Shown: positions 53,836 through 63,657 of the stretch, in pieces
Layout: the number at the start of each line of letters is the position of its first letter
Numbering within the stretch: the stretch's first letter is position 1
Source of the DNA: Chryseobacterium sp. E1
GTDB lineage: Bacteria; Bacteroidota; Bacteroidia; Flavobacteriales; Weeksellaceae
Assembly: GCA_019203745.1 (NCBI GenBank)
Contig: CP078104.1
Coordinates: forward strand, 3,348,001 to 3,412,000
Direction of reading: 5' to 3'
Length of the DNA: 64,000 nt
Translations under genes and position numbers: made by a program
Notes under the pieces: generated by a model
What the model was told of the DNA's origin: nothing
The model's input: the letters and a program-made list of their open reading frames with translations, nothing else
Databases searched by the model: none

Positions 53836-54605
53836 GTGTTAAAAACAACAATCAATTTAGAACCCGGAAAAAAAGTATATTTCGCTTCTGATCAGCATTT
53901 TGGTGCTCCCACTCCGGGAGAAAGCAAAGTACGTGAGGAGAAATTTATACGTTGGATGGATGAGATTAAGGAAGATGCCCAGGTTTTGTTTTTAATGGGT
54001 GATCTCTTTGATTTCTGGCATGAATGGAAACATGTTGTGCCTAAAGGCTACGTACGTGTTCTCGGAAAAATTGCAGAGCTGAAAGACAGAGGCGTTCATA
54101 TTTACTTCTTTGTAGGTAACCATGATCTCTGGATGAAAGATTATCTGGAAGACGAAATCGGATGCACGGTTTTTTATCAGAAACAATACTTTGAAATGGG
54201 CGGGAAACAGTTTCTGCTGGCACACGGAGACGGCCTGGGACCTGGCGACAAAGGCTATAAGCGGATGAAAAGCTCTTCACCAATCCGGTGGCACAATGGT
54301 TTTTCAAATGGCTGCATCCGGACATTGCAATGAAAATAGCATTATATCTTTCCCAGAAAAATAAAATGATCTCGGGAGAAGAGGATAAAGCCTTTCTGGG
54401 AGAAGATAAAGAGTTCCTGATCATCTACTCCAAAGAAAAGCTGAAAACCCAGAAAATCGACTATTTTATCTATGGACACAGGCACCTTCCTATGGTGCTG
54501 GATCTGGAACAAAAGGCAAAATACATTAATCTGGGAGACTGGATTTCTTATTTTACCTACGGCGTTTTTGAAAAAGATTTTGAGCTGAAAACTTTTGAAA
54601 AATAA
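53836..54605 (+). CDS. lpxH: UDP-2,3-diacylglucosamine diphosphatase (LpxH), frameshifted
   Basis: Lipid A pathway step that removes UMP from UDP-diacylglucosamine. Metallophosphoesterase motifs in order: SDQHFG, GDLFDFW, GNHDLWM, HGDGLGPGDKGYKRMK, YGHRHLPM. One base is lost near 54273. The frame opens at a GTG (53836). Alternatively, if one A in the run at 53842 is an insertion error, the start is the ATG at 53813 (MIQQNSDG). About 256 residues. It has the length and motif spacing of Bacteroidota LpxH-like enzymes. Confidence 0.85.
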
Positions 54606-54799
54606 AACAAAAAAGACTACCCTGAGAAAGGTAATCTTTATAATGGACCGAAATCCATTCTTGTTTTTAATCCATATTCCATAGTAGAACTTGCAAGAAG
54701 TTTACCAAAGTAGGATCTTAGTATTAAAAAATTATTAAATAAAATTGTTTCATCCTTATAATAGCTTTATAATCAGCGGGTAGAAGGATTAAAAAAGAT

Positions 54800-55790
54800 A
54801 TGAAACTTAAAAATATATTCAACATACAGACAGAGGAAGACTTCCTGAATGCAGCATTGGCAACATTTCGTTATCAGTATGAAAATGTTGAGATATACAG
54901 GAAGTTTGTTGACTTTCTGAAAGTAAATCCGGATGAGGTCAGCCGGTTAGATAAAATACCTTTTTGCCCATAGAAATGTTTAAAAATCATCAGATCCTGG
55001 ACAAAAATGTAACCGCAGACCTGTTCTTTCAAAGTTCAGGAACAACGCAGATGAATCTTTCGAAACATTTTATTGCTGATCCGGAACTGTATGAAGATAG
55101 CATTTATAAAAGTTTTGAACAATTCATAGGAAAGCCGGAAGACTTTGTTTTCCTCGGACTTCTGCCCAGTTACCTTGAAAGACAGAATTCTTCTCTGATC
55201 CATATGGTAGATTACCTGATGAAGAAATCAGATAAACCGGAAAACGGCTATTTCCTTTATAATCACGCAGACCTGTTTGGTCTCTTAAACCAGTTAAAAG
55301 ACAGGAAAGTTATTCTTTTTGGGGTTTCTTTTGCCCTGCTGGATTTCCTGGACTATTGTCATTCTGAACGAGGCGGAGAACCTCTGAATTCCCTTGAAAA
55401 TTTAGTAGTAATTGAAACCGGAGGAATGAAAGGCCGTAAAGAAGAAATGACGAAAGATGAGCTGCTGAAAATTTTGCAGGACGGCTTTCAGACAGATAAG
55501 ATCTATTCGGAATATTCTATGACAGAGTTGCTATCACAGGCTTATTCGCTTGGAAACAATGAATATGAATGCCCGAACTGGATGAGAATCATGGTCCGGA
55601 ATGCAGAAGATCCGTTAGCCTATGAAAAGAGGGGCGAACCGGAGCTATTAATATTATTGATCTTGCCAATACCCATTCCTGCTCTTTTATTGCCACTCAG
55701 GATCTGGGTAAAATACTGGGCGACAAATTTCAGGTATTAGGACGAATAGATCATTCAGATATCCGTGGCTGTAGCCTTTTGGTGAGCTAA
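54800..55790 (+). CDS. LuxE-like acyl-protein synthetase / acyl transferase, frameshifted
   Basis: About 330 residues. MKLKNIFNIQTEEDFLNAAL; then LPIEMFKNHQILDKN, FFQSSGTTQMNLSKHFIADP (the SSGTT adenylate-type loop), FLGLLPSYLERQNSSLIHM, VVIETGGMKGRKEEMTKDEL and YSMTELLSQAY. These are landmarks of the LuxE domain, related to phenylacetate-CoA ligase-type enzymes. T is lost near 54966 and A near 55632; the repaired end is RIDHSDIRGCSLLVS. Substrate unknown; often found near aromatic polyene (flexirubin) or lipid genes, but none is adjacent. Confidence 0.8.
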
Positions 55791-55863
55791 GAACCAGGGT
55801 GTTGAGGAATTTGAAGTCACTTATCTCTTTATCTTTTGCCTTCATTATTAATATATTCAACTC

Positions 55864-56408
55864 ATGATCAAGATAGAAGAACTTGTCCACGCATATATTC
55901 ATACCCATTGCGATTTTGAAAAAGAGCTCGTTTTGACCAATTATTTCCAGGCAGACTGGGAGGCGGATATCCTTATTGTTGATTCGGATGGATCAAGCCA
56001 CGAAATTGAGATCAAACTTTCGAAAAGTGATTTTAAAAACGATTTCAAAAAATCATACCTCAATAAAGATACCGGTGAAAAGTTTCTGAAGCATGATAAA
56101 ATTTCCTGTGGAGATTATGTTTGCAATGCATTTAGCTTCCTTTTGCCAATGGGGATGGTAGACGCAGTACTCATTCCTGACCATTGCGGAATTATTGAAT
56201 TCTATCATAATGCGGATACCTGGGAAACCGAATTTTATCTGATCCGCCCGCCGAAAAAACTTCACGAAGATTCCTACTGGAAACTGAATGATAAAGATCT
56301 TTTATCAGGAAAATGGCACTCAACCTGCTTCAGCGTAAAATGGAAATCAAAGGAAAACATGAAGAGCTTATTTTCAAAAATCCTTTTGATATCAAGAAAT
56401 TAAAGTAA
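55864..56408 (+). CDS. hypothetical protein with PD-(D/E)XK nuclease-like motif
   Basis: About 181 residues. WEADILIVDSDGSSHEIEIK fits the D-x(n)-E-x-K core of PD-(D/E)XK nucleases, followed by SDFKNDFKKSYLN and a basic HDKISCGDYVCNAFSFLLPM region. The raw frame ends at 56403. Restoring one base near 56338 gives the more natural tail ELIFKNPFDIKKLK ending at 56408. No signal. I do not recognise a named family; a DNA repair or restriction-like role is only suggested by the motif. Confidence 0.65.
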
Positions 56409-56539
56409 AATTAGTTTCATTAATTTTTCTAAACAATATATTCATAAGGCTTCGTCAGCGGCAAAATCGCCTTTCTTTGCTTAGCTAAAATGAGACGTTA
56501 TTTTATTTAAACTCTGCGTTTTAAAAAAATCCTTAAATA
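56409..56539. other. short intergenic stretch with a possible dispersed element
   Basis: AAGGCTTCGTCAGCGGCAAA and GCTTAGCTAAAATGAGACG followed by TTTAAACTCTGCG resemble fragments I associate with repeated intergenic DNA in Chryseobacterium. No gene seen. Confidence 0.3.
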
Positions 56540-56543
56540 AAAA

Positions 56544-56569
56544 AAAATCCTGTCAGCTGACAGGATTTT
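56544..56569. terminator. perfect palindromic terminator
   Basis: AAAATCCTGTCAG / CTGACAGGATTTT, 26 bases of perfect dyad, A/T-rich on both sides; it serves the convergent genes on both strands. Confidence 0.7.
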
Positions 56570-56590
56570 GTGTATAGATGATTTTTAAAA

Positions 56591-57307
56591 TTAATCTACG
56601 ATTTCATCAGCATCTCTCTGAAGTAAAAACTTATAAATAAGTCCTCCTACAATTCCTCCCAGGATTGAGCTACCCAAAACAGCCAAAGCTGTGACATGGC
56701 AAGCCCGCCTGTGAAAACAGCCTGAGAAAGAGATCTTGCAGGGTTTACGGAAGTATTGGTGATAGGAATAGAGATGAGGTGAATCAGGGTAAGGGCAAGA
56801 CCGATAGCAATTCCGGCAAACTTACCATTAGCCCATCTGTCTGTTGCTCCCATAATCACAATAAGGAAAAATGCTGTTAATAAAAACTCAGCCAGGAATG
56901 CTGCTCCCATACTGAATGCTTTTCCGTTATAAACTGCTTCGCCATAGAAGTTAGTGGCAAAAGCCCCGGTTGGGAGAAGTCTACGGCTCCGGCACCGTTT
57001 AGGATCGTGTAAAGACATCCTGCTGCCACAATAGCCCCAAGACATTGTGCTACAATGTAAGGGATAAGATCTTTTGCAGAAAACCTTCCTCCGGCTAAAA
57101 GTCCGAAAGAAACTGCCGGATTGAAATGTCCCCGGAAATATGTCCTACCGCATACGCCATGGTAAGAACAGTAAGACCAAAAGCCAAAGCAACTCCTAAA
57201 AGTCCGATGCCGATATCTGGAACACCGGCTGCAAAAACAGCACTTCCGCAACCTCCGAAAACAAGCCAAAATGTGCCGAAAAATTCAGCAAAAAGTTTTT
57301 TTATCAT
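56591..57307 (-). CDS. aqpZ: aquaporin Z, frameshifted
   Basis: Water channel. The start at 57307 ([20 protein letters not shown]) matches AqpZ. The first NPA box is in [16 protein letters not shown], the second in [31 protein letters not shown] and [20 protein letters not shown] are helices 3 and 6. Frames change near 57130, 56975 and 56690. Repaired length is about 238 residues ending QRDADEIVD, normal for the family. Monocistronic. Confidence 0.9.
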
Positions 57308-57522
57308 ATTGTTTATTTTTAAAATGTAACTCAAATGTAAAGTTTATATCTTAAAGTAAAAAGTTAAAACTGAAAAAATATTTCAAAAATGAGAGAACAA
57401 AAATTATAAATTCAACAATTTGGTTTAATGTTTGTTTGGGTTGTAATCAGATGAGATTATGAGCTGTTTTTAAATTAGAATAAATGGTTTATCTTTCATT
57501 GGGAATTTAATAAGGATGGTTA

Positions 57523-58143
57523 ATGAGAAAGTTTCTTTGTGCGGTCTTCGTACCTTTTATTTATAGTTTACATTATTCACAGGCGGCAAAAAAAGCTTTT
57601 CCGTGCTATGATCTCACTACTGTTTTGAAAGTGGAGCCAACACCGCTTTACAAATCCCATCTTGATGCCTCAAAAGGTTTCGGAATACAGCTTCTGAAAG
57701 ATTCCAAAACAGTACAGAAATACATCAGCAAAGGGAAGTTTCATAAAATAAAAAAATCAGGAAAAGGTTATCAGGTACAGCGGCTTGATTACAGCAGGGC
57801 ATATATGGTTTCAAAAGGAAAGACAACCCTGGAGAAAATGGCAGCTAAATTCAGCAAAGATACCAAAGGAGGAACATTTACCGTTTCATCCATTACAAGA
57901 ACTCTTGAAGACCAGTGCAGGCTGAGAAGAGTGAATTCTAACGCTTCACTGGGGATCAGTTCCCACAACTACGGAAATTCTTTTGATATCTCATACATCA
58001 GGTTCAATAACGTTCTTAAGTACAATCCGAAAATGGAAATAGCGCTGGAGAAAGTTTTAAAGTATTATGCAAATGCCGGGCGAATTTATTACATAAAAGA
58101 GAAGCAACAGAGCTGTTATCATATTACAGTGAGAAATTATTAA
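57523..58143 (+). CDS. DUF5715 / peptidase M15-like secreted protein
   Basis: 206 residues, intact. Signal peptide MRKFLCAVFVPFIYSLHYSQ. The core VSSITRTLEDQCRLRRVNSN with GISSHNYGNSFDISYIRF carries the S-x-H-x-x-G-x-(A/S)-F-D-I motif of VanY/DD-carboxypeptidase-type zinc peptidases, and CYHITVR at the end could supply the last His. It would act on peptidoglycan in the periplasm. The first 60 residues are unfamiliar. Confidence 0.75.
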   Translation: MRKFLCAVFVPFIYSLHYSQAAKKAFPCYDLTTVLKVEPTPLYKSHLDASKGFGIQLLKDSKTVQKYISKGKFHKIKKSGKGYQVQRLDYSRAYMVSKGKTTLEKMAAKFSKDTKGGTFTVSSITRTLEDQCRLRRVNSNASLGISSHNYGNSFDISYIRFNNVLKYNPKMEIALEKVLKYYANAGRIYYIKEKQQSCYHITVRNY

Positions 58144-58208
58144 TTAAAATCATACTTGCACAGCATGTTTAGTTTATATATTTTTATACGACTAAAAACC
58201 ATGCTTAT

Positions 58209-58988
58209 ATGATAATAGTAGATATTCAAAATTCAATGCTTTCTTCCGAAGAATGCAGATCCGCAATGCAAAATTGGACAGAGTGCCGATCTTCTTTTTC
58301 TGAAATAAAAAAAAGAGTTGTTACCAATTACGTTTTTAATCTTTCTAAAGACAGCCTTGAATGGATGAGAAACATCGGAGGTAAATCTCCTGAATTCTGT
58401 GCCGGAGTAGGAGTATACAAAGATCAGCTTATTCTGATTCTCTATCCGATGGATGATTCTGGAAAAAGAATTGAAGCCGGAGAATACCCGATTGCTTTCC
58501 TTTCTGAGCTTACCAGAGATGTGATGCTTCAGGAAATCAAAGAATACACTATTGTTAAAAATGCTGTTCTTTCCAAAAACCTTGAGCCGATGGGAAGGGA
58601 TGCAGATATGGCTTTCCCTGTATCGGACAAACCTATTCTTGAGCAGGACAAAGCATTGGAAGCCATTGATAAATGGAGGCTTGAAGGAATGGATTGGTTT
58701 TACAGAGAATGCGGAATTGAAAAAGGATCCGGAATTTTTAGAAAATTCTATGTTCCTACCGCAGATCTTTGCCTTTCAGATGAAGGATTAACGGATATTG
58801 TATGCTCTTTCGGATTAAAATATAATGACATCTATGGAAAGATGCTTGCCACGCTGATCTTTATCTCTTTCCATGAAAATCTTGAGAATACAGGAGGTGC
58901 TCAGACAATTTCAAATACTTATGACTGGGCAAAACCATGTCCGCCTATCTGCCGTCTTCCTGATGATGGGGTAGGAAACGAATTTTAA
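58209..58988 (+). CDS. conserved hypothetical protein, 259 aa
   Basis: Intact; family not recognised. No signal peptide (MIIVDIQNSMLSSEECRSAM). Mixed alpha-beta, with VGVYKDQLILILYPMDDSGK, EYPIAFLSELTRDVMLQEIK, GMDWFYRECGIEKGSGIFRK, and a Cys/Pro-rich tail KPCPPICRLPDDGVGNEF. It ends 16 bases before the histidine kinase gene, so it may be co-transcribed with it, though nothing else links them. Confidence 0.65.
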   Translation: MIIVDIQNSMLSSEECRSAMQNWTECRSSFSEIKKRVVTNYVFNLSKDSLEWMRNIGGKSPEFCAGVGVYKDQLILILYPMDDSGKRIEAGEYPIAFLSELTRDVMLQEIKEYTIVKNAVLSKNLEPMGRDADMAFPVSDKPILEQDKALEAIDKWRLEGMDWFYRECGIEKGSGIFRKFYVPTADLCLSDEGLTDIVCSFGLKYNDIYGKMLATLIFISFHENLENTGGAQTISNTYDWAKPCPPICRLPDDGVGNEF

Positions 58989-59004
58989 AATGATACATTA
59001 AGGA

Positions 59005-60409
59005 ATGGCTGATCTCTATAAAGCAATTTTATTCCTGAACTACGGACTGCTTCTATCTGTTATAGTGCTGGGAGCAGCTAAATACCGCCTGTTAGATCAT
59101 AAAGAAAAGCAGTATTTTCATTGTATTGCTTTTCTTTTTCTATTGAACTGATCAACTTTGTGTTGCCTTATATTTTCAGGCTCAATGATACTTCATTTCT
59201 TTATCCGGTTTATATTGCCGGAGAATTTTTCCTGCTGACCGGTTTATTCATCAGAAAATTAGACTGGCCCGCTTATATCCGGGGATTGGTAGCGGTAGCT
59301 GCAGCCGGATTTATGATCCTGAAATATGGTTTCAACTGGCCGCCTAATGCTGATGTTGTAAAAGTGATCTCCAATATCATTATCATCTGCCTTTCCGGAT
59401 ATGTGCTGATCCGTGAAATAAAGAATGCTTCTGTTCAGGGCCGGTTTCTTTTGGTAGATGCCTGCATCTTTTCTATTATTCCGTTTCAGTATTTATTTTT
59501 ATCATTCAGCATCAGATTGCCAATCTGTCAGAAAACGATTATTACACGCTTTTCAGCGCCAATAATATTCTTTCAGGCATTTTATACTGTTCATTTTTAT
59601 ATACCTTTATCAGATTAAAGAAGTAACATTAAATATCAACCTGCTGATCCTTATAATTGTTACCATAGCAATTATAGTATCCTTTATTTTGCTTGCGTAC
59701 AGAGCTTTTATAACCAGAATTATCAAAGAAAAGAATGTTCAGCATGAAGCGGAAGTTCTTCATCAGAAAAAGTTGGTACTGGAAAACATTAAAGCTCAGG
59801 AAGAAGAGCGGAAAAAAATAGCGGTCATGATCCATGATGACATCGGAAACCGCCTCAATATTTTATCTCTTTGGCTTAATAATCTCGATACACAGGAGAT
59901 GAGCTGATCAAAAATAATATTTACAATCAGATGTCTTCCCTGATTGATGCTGCCAGAAGTATTTCCCATTCATTGTATCCAGTAAATCTGGAGTCCGTAG
60001 GGCTGGTGCTGTATGTAGAGGAACTGATTACCAATCTTGCCCACAAAATCAATATTTCCTGCAGGTAATGCCCGGATATCAAAAGAAAGATCTCTTTGTG
60101 GAAGTACAGCTGTACAGGATTATTCAGGAGTTTACAACCAATGTCATCAGGCATTCAACAGCAACGGATCTTTGGATCTACCTTAAAGATTATCCTGAAA
60201 ATTTGGCGGTTGTTATTTCAGATAACGGACAAGGGTTCGATTATGAGCAGGTGAAAAAAGGAATGGGGATCAAAAATATTGAATCCCGGATCAAATCAAT
60301 GAATGCTACCCATAAATGGAAAAAAACTTTTTTACATACAGGAAGTCGTCTAATTATTAAAATTCCAAAATATCATGAGTTCCCAAATCAAAATAGCCCT
60401 GATCGATGA
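59005..60409 (+). CDS. NarL-type sensor histidine kinase, frameshifted
   Basis: About 468 residues. The N-terminal half has at least six transmembrane helices (AILFLNYGLLLSVIVLGAAK, IYPVYIAG-type loops, INLLILIIVTIAIIVSFILL). A coiled linker (EKNVQHEAEVLHQKKLVLEN) leads to the HisKA_3 box ERKKIAVMIHDDIGNRLNIL with the phosphorylated His. The ATPase has QLYRIIQEFTTNVIRHSTAT and VVISDNGQGFDYEQVKKGMG. Frames change near 59130, 59505, 59905 and 60065. Its end overlaps the regulator start by 35 bases. Signal unknown. Confidence 0.85.
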
Positions 60410-61052
60410 TGAACAGCTGATCCTTGAAGGGGTGAAAATGCTGCTGTCTAATGAAAAGAATATATCCGTCTGCCTTACCGCAGATAACGGGCCTGATTTT
60501 ATAGAAAATTTAGGCCGGCTTTCAGAAAAAGAATTTCCTGATATTGCGCTTGTGGATGTTCAGATGAAGCCTATGAATGGTTTTGAACTGGTGGAGATTC
60601 TCAAAGAAAAATATCCCGAACTTAAAATTATCATCCTGTCTTCTCATTACAAAACTTCCATTCTGGGGTATATGGTTAAGCTGGGTGTTTCAGCATTCCT
60701 TCCTAAAAACTCCAATAAAAAAACATTTATCGATGCCATCACGATGGTGGATAAAAACGGAGTATACTTTACCGCTGAAGATCATCAGATGCTGTTCAGC
60801 TATATGAACAGTACGGCCAAGAAAAATTCCCTCTTTGAAACAAAAGATGAATTGTCTGAAAGAGAAAAAGATGTGGTAAAACTGATCTGTCAGGAATTTA
60901 CCAACAATGAAATCGGAGAAAAGCTCTTCATCAGTCCCAGAACAGTAGAAAGCCACAGACAGAGGATTCTTGAGAAGATCGGTGCCAGAAATACGGTAGG
61001 AATCGTTATTTATGCAATTGTTCACAATATCTATTCCCTTGAAAAAATATAA
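60375..61052 (+). CDS. NarL/FixJ-family response regulator
   Basis: 225 residues, intact. Receiver with acidic pair DDE (residues 11-13), phosphorylated Asp61 (ALVDVQMKPMNG), S in IIILSSHYKT and K in AFLPKNSNKKT. C-terminal LuxR-type helix-turn-helix LSEREKDVVKLICQEFTNNE with IGEKLFISPRTVESHRQRIL. Partner of the overlapping kinase. Targets not visible. Confidence 0.93.
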   Translation: MSSQIKIALIDDEQLILEGVKMLLSNEKNISVCLTADNGPDFIENLGRLSEKEFPDIALVDVQMKPMNGFELVEILKEKYPELKIIILSSHYKTSILGYMVKLGVSAFLPKNSNKKTFIDAITMVDKNGVYFTAEDHQMLFSYMNSTAKKNSLFETKDELSEREKDVVKLICQEFTNNEIGEKLFISPRTVESHRQRILEKIGARNTVGIVIYAIVHNIYSLEKI

Positions 61053-61056
61053 TATG

Positions 61057-61081
61057 ATTCCGTAGAAATACGGAATTTTTT
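61057..61081 (+). terminator. terminator of the NarL-type two-component operon
   Basis: Stem ATTCCGTA / TACGGAAT with loop GAAA and six T. Confidence 0.85.
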
Positions 61082-61201
61082 ATTTGGTACTTTTTACTCT
61101 ATATTAAATTATTTTTCTTCTGTTATTTTGAAATGTCTCTTTTGGAGATGTTGGATGAAAACAATATGCAGATCAGATCTGTAACATAACAAAACAAAAA
61201 C

Positions 61202-62550
61202 ATGAATGATAACAGAGTGATTTCCGTCGGGATTTTCTTTGATGGTACAGGAAATAATGGAGTAAATGCTCTTTCCCCGGATAAGCCGTTGAATAATAAT
61301 GAAAGTTATTTCGGAGCCTTTACCAATATTTATAAACTCTACAGTTTATTCAAAGGGAATAATAAAATATACATCGAGGGAATAGGAACCGTAACGGGAA
61401 GCGAAGACAGTAATTTTGCCATGGCAACATGTGCCAACCCACCTTATGGATCAGGATATTCTGCTGATGATAAGCTTCAGAAAGCAGATGATTTTGTACA
61501 GAATATACTTACAGAGGAAGATAAAGAATATCATTTTTATATTTACGGATTCGGAAGAGGAGGAATGCTGGCGAGAACTTTTTGCCATCAGCTTTTATCC
61601 TGTTATCCTTTTAAAAACTGTAAGATTAAATTTTTAGGAGCTTTCGATACGGTGGAATCGAAACCTTTTAATCAATATGATCTGAGCTTACCTGTCCTTA
61701 TAGAAAATGCCCTTCATATCTGTGCCATAAACGAATGCAGGTTCTTTTTCCACTTACCGGTTTTTTTGACGATTCAAAAAAGATGCGAGATCAGAAGTCA
61801 GAAACCTGTTCATCAGTCTGGAAAGAAATTTTTGTTCCCGGCGCCCATGCAGATATAGGCGGAGGGTATCTGGAAGGGCCGCAGTCTGTTTATATTTCTA
61901 CAGATTTCGTCAATATAGATGATTTACATGATTATATTTCCGATATCAGAAATGCAAAAACAGACACAGAAGGAAATAAGATCTGGAATGCATTACTTTC
62001 CGGCTATCAGATTGAGAAAAGAGGAATTTTTTCACAGGCCTATGTATGCCGGGATAAAGTATACAGTGATCTGTCAAAAGTATATGGAAAACTTATGATG
62101 GAAGAAACTCATAAGGTTGCTTCTGTTTTCAGCACAGATACTGATATCTATTTTGGAACAGATTACAACAGACATATTTTATTAAACCGTTTTTCTGCAA
62201 AACTGAATGAATATGTGAAAGACCTTTCGGCAGACAGAAAACCCGTATATGATTTCAGCTGGCTGGCAGATTATACCCATATTTCAGCAAATTTTGGTTT
62301 GTATAATGATAGTTCAGAGCAAAAAACAGAATGGGAAGTCAATGCTGAGTTTATCAATAACGGCTTGAATGTTTCCAGCAGTACTTCAGATCAGAATAGC
62401 CATATAAGACTTTCTGCTGAGCTTCATCTGCCTGAGGATAACTTTGTAACAGACTTTCTCTACGGAACCAGTGTTCCGAACAATGATATATGGATACGAT
62501 CCATTGTAAAAGCTCCTGCAAAGGCAGGATTCAATGAAATGAATAAATAG
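61202..62550 (+). CDS. DUF2235 / Tle1-like alpha/beta hydrolase lacking the nucleophile Ser, frameshifted
   Basis: About 449 residues. IFFDGTGNN near the start, AFDTVES and PGAHADIGGGY are the DUF2235 (phospholipase effector Tle1-like) landmarks. At the nucleophile elbow the usual G-x-S-R-G is GFGRG (residues 116-120), so the Ser is Gly118, coded GGA, at least two base changes from any Ser codon. One base is missing near 61750. The C-terminal half (YISTDFVNIDDLHDYISDIR onward) is unfamiliar. No type VI secretion genes are in the window. It may be inactive or use another residue. Confidence 0.75.
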
Positions 62551-62579
62551 TGCAAGCACTTGAGTTTTAAATTTAGGTT

Positions 62580-62611
62580 AGAGGGCATCTTAAAGGTGTC
62601 CTCTTTTTTTT
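62580..62611 (+). terminator. terminator of the DUF2235 gene
   Basis: Stem AGAGGGCA / TGTCCTCT (one G.T pair) with a 9-base loop and a long T run. Confidence 0.8.
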
Positions 62612-62793
62612 TATTAAAGACAACTTTACCGGTTGCGTAGAACTACTATATTGCATATTTGGTATTTTATACTGTAGTTTTCAAATTTTATTTCCCGTTA
62701 CTTTGACTTGTTTATTCAAAATACAATATGAACAACGGCGGATTCTGAAAAGCCCAATATTAAAAAGAGTAGGAACACCAAAGATTAAAACAA

Positions 62794-63522
62794 TGGAAAA
62801 GACACTCATGCAAAAAATTGAAATATTTTCAATGAACTTTGATTTTACAGCAGCTGAACAAAAAGCAACTGCAGTATCTGCAGGCCAATAATTATAAGTT
62901 GACGGCATATAAAGGAGCCACAGGGCCTAATCAGGTCTCTTCAGGAGTTCCTACTTGGTTTTCTGTATCTTATGTCGAGATATTTGGTGAATTGGAAATT
63001 GACTATGAACCCAAATACAAAGTATATGTTTTTAATCAGACAAATATTAATGTCAATACGAGAATTCTAATGCAGGCAATATCGGATGAAACTCCTTTAG
63101 GGACAGGCTTAACATTCAATCCGGATGGTACATTTCATAGAAATTCAGGTGCTCCGGAAGGCGTGATTAATGTCATAAATAACAGACCTGCAGGTACTCC
63201 ACCCGTTACCATAGGACTTGCAGCAAAAGTAAATGGAAAATTTTTGCCCTTCTGTGCATTTATATGTGCACCACAAGAATCTGTAAGCATGAAGCCTAAT
63301 GAAAAAATAGTTTTACTGGCATCTCAAAACAATATGACCTCGGGAACAGTGGCCGGTAATATGACTGGGCCCGGATGCAGTTTTACATTCAGCGCTCAGA
63401 ATATGAGATATGATTTGGAAATGATTCCGGAAAATTATGGCATTCAAAACGTCCCCGGAACAATACCTGTAGATCCTGTGGCTTCAGGGGCATCATTTGT
63501 ACAGCTTCTCAATATTTCATAA
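62794..63522 (+). CDS. hypothetical beta-rich protein, frameshifted near the N-terminus
   Basis: About 242 residues, family not recognised. From the ATG at 62794 (MEKTLMQKIEIFSMNFDFT) one indel near 62850 joins QQLNKKQLQYLQANNYKLTA. The body is beta-rich with no signal peptide: GVPTWFSVSYVEIFGELEID, YKVYVFNQTNINVNTRILMQ, VTIGLAAKVNGKFLPFCAFI, PNEKIVLLASQNNMTSGTVA. It lies after the DUF2235 gene on the same strand but beyond a terminator. It may be a small secreted-by-lysis or tail-like protein; no function is supported. Confidence 0.6.
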
Positions 63523-63552
63523 ATATTTTTACTGTAAATTCAGTAGCTTCAT

Positions 63553-63579
63553 AAGCTGTCCGTTTCGGTCAGCTTTTTT
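63553..63579 (+). terminator. terminator of the beta-rich hypothetical gene
   Basis: Stem AAGCTGTCCG / CGGTCAGCTT (one T-T mismatch) with loop TTT and a T run. Confidence 0.8.
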
Positions 63580-63607
63580 ATTTCTGGAGTATTCATTTCT
63601 TTTTCCG

Positions 63608-63615
63608 TATTTTTG
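63608..63615 (+). promoter_or_regulatory. -7 box of the ABC-F gene
   Basis: TATTTTTG, an exact TAnnTTTG match, 42 bases before the start codon; the -33 element is weak. Confidence 0.45.
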
Positions 63616-63657
63616 CAGCCGAAAATTCATACTCATTATTAATAACTAATTAAAAAA

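Noticed and set aside
54606..54799. RNA element between lpxH and the LuxE-like gene
   Set aside because: No strong hairpin or known riboswitch core could be seen by eye; it looks like ordinary leader DNA.
61202..62550. Type VI secretion effector locus
   Set aside because: Only the DUF2235-like gene is present; no Hcp, VgrG, PAAR, sheath or adaptor gene is in the window.
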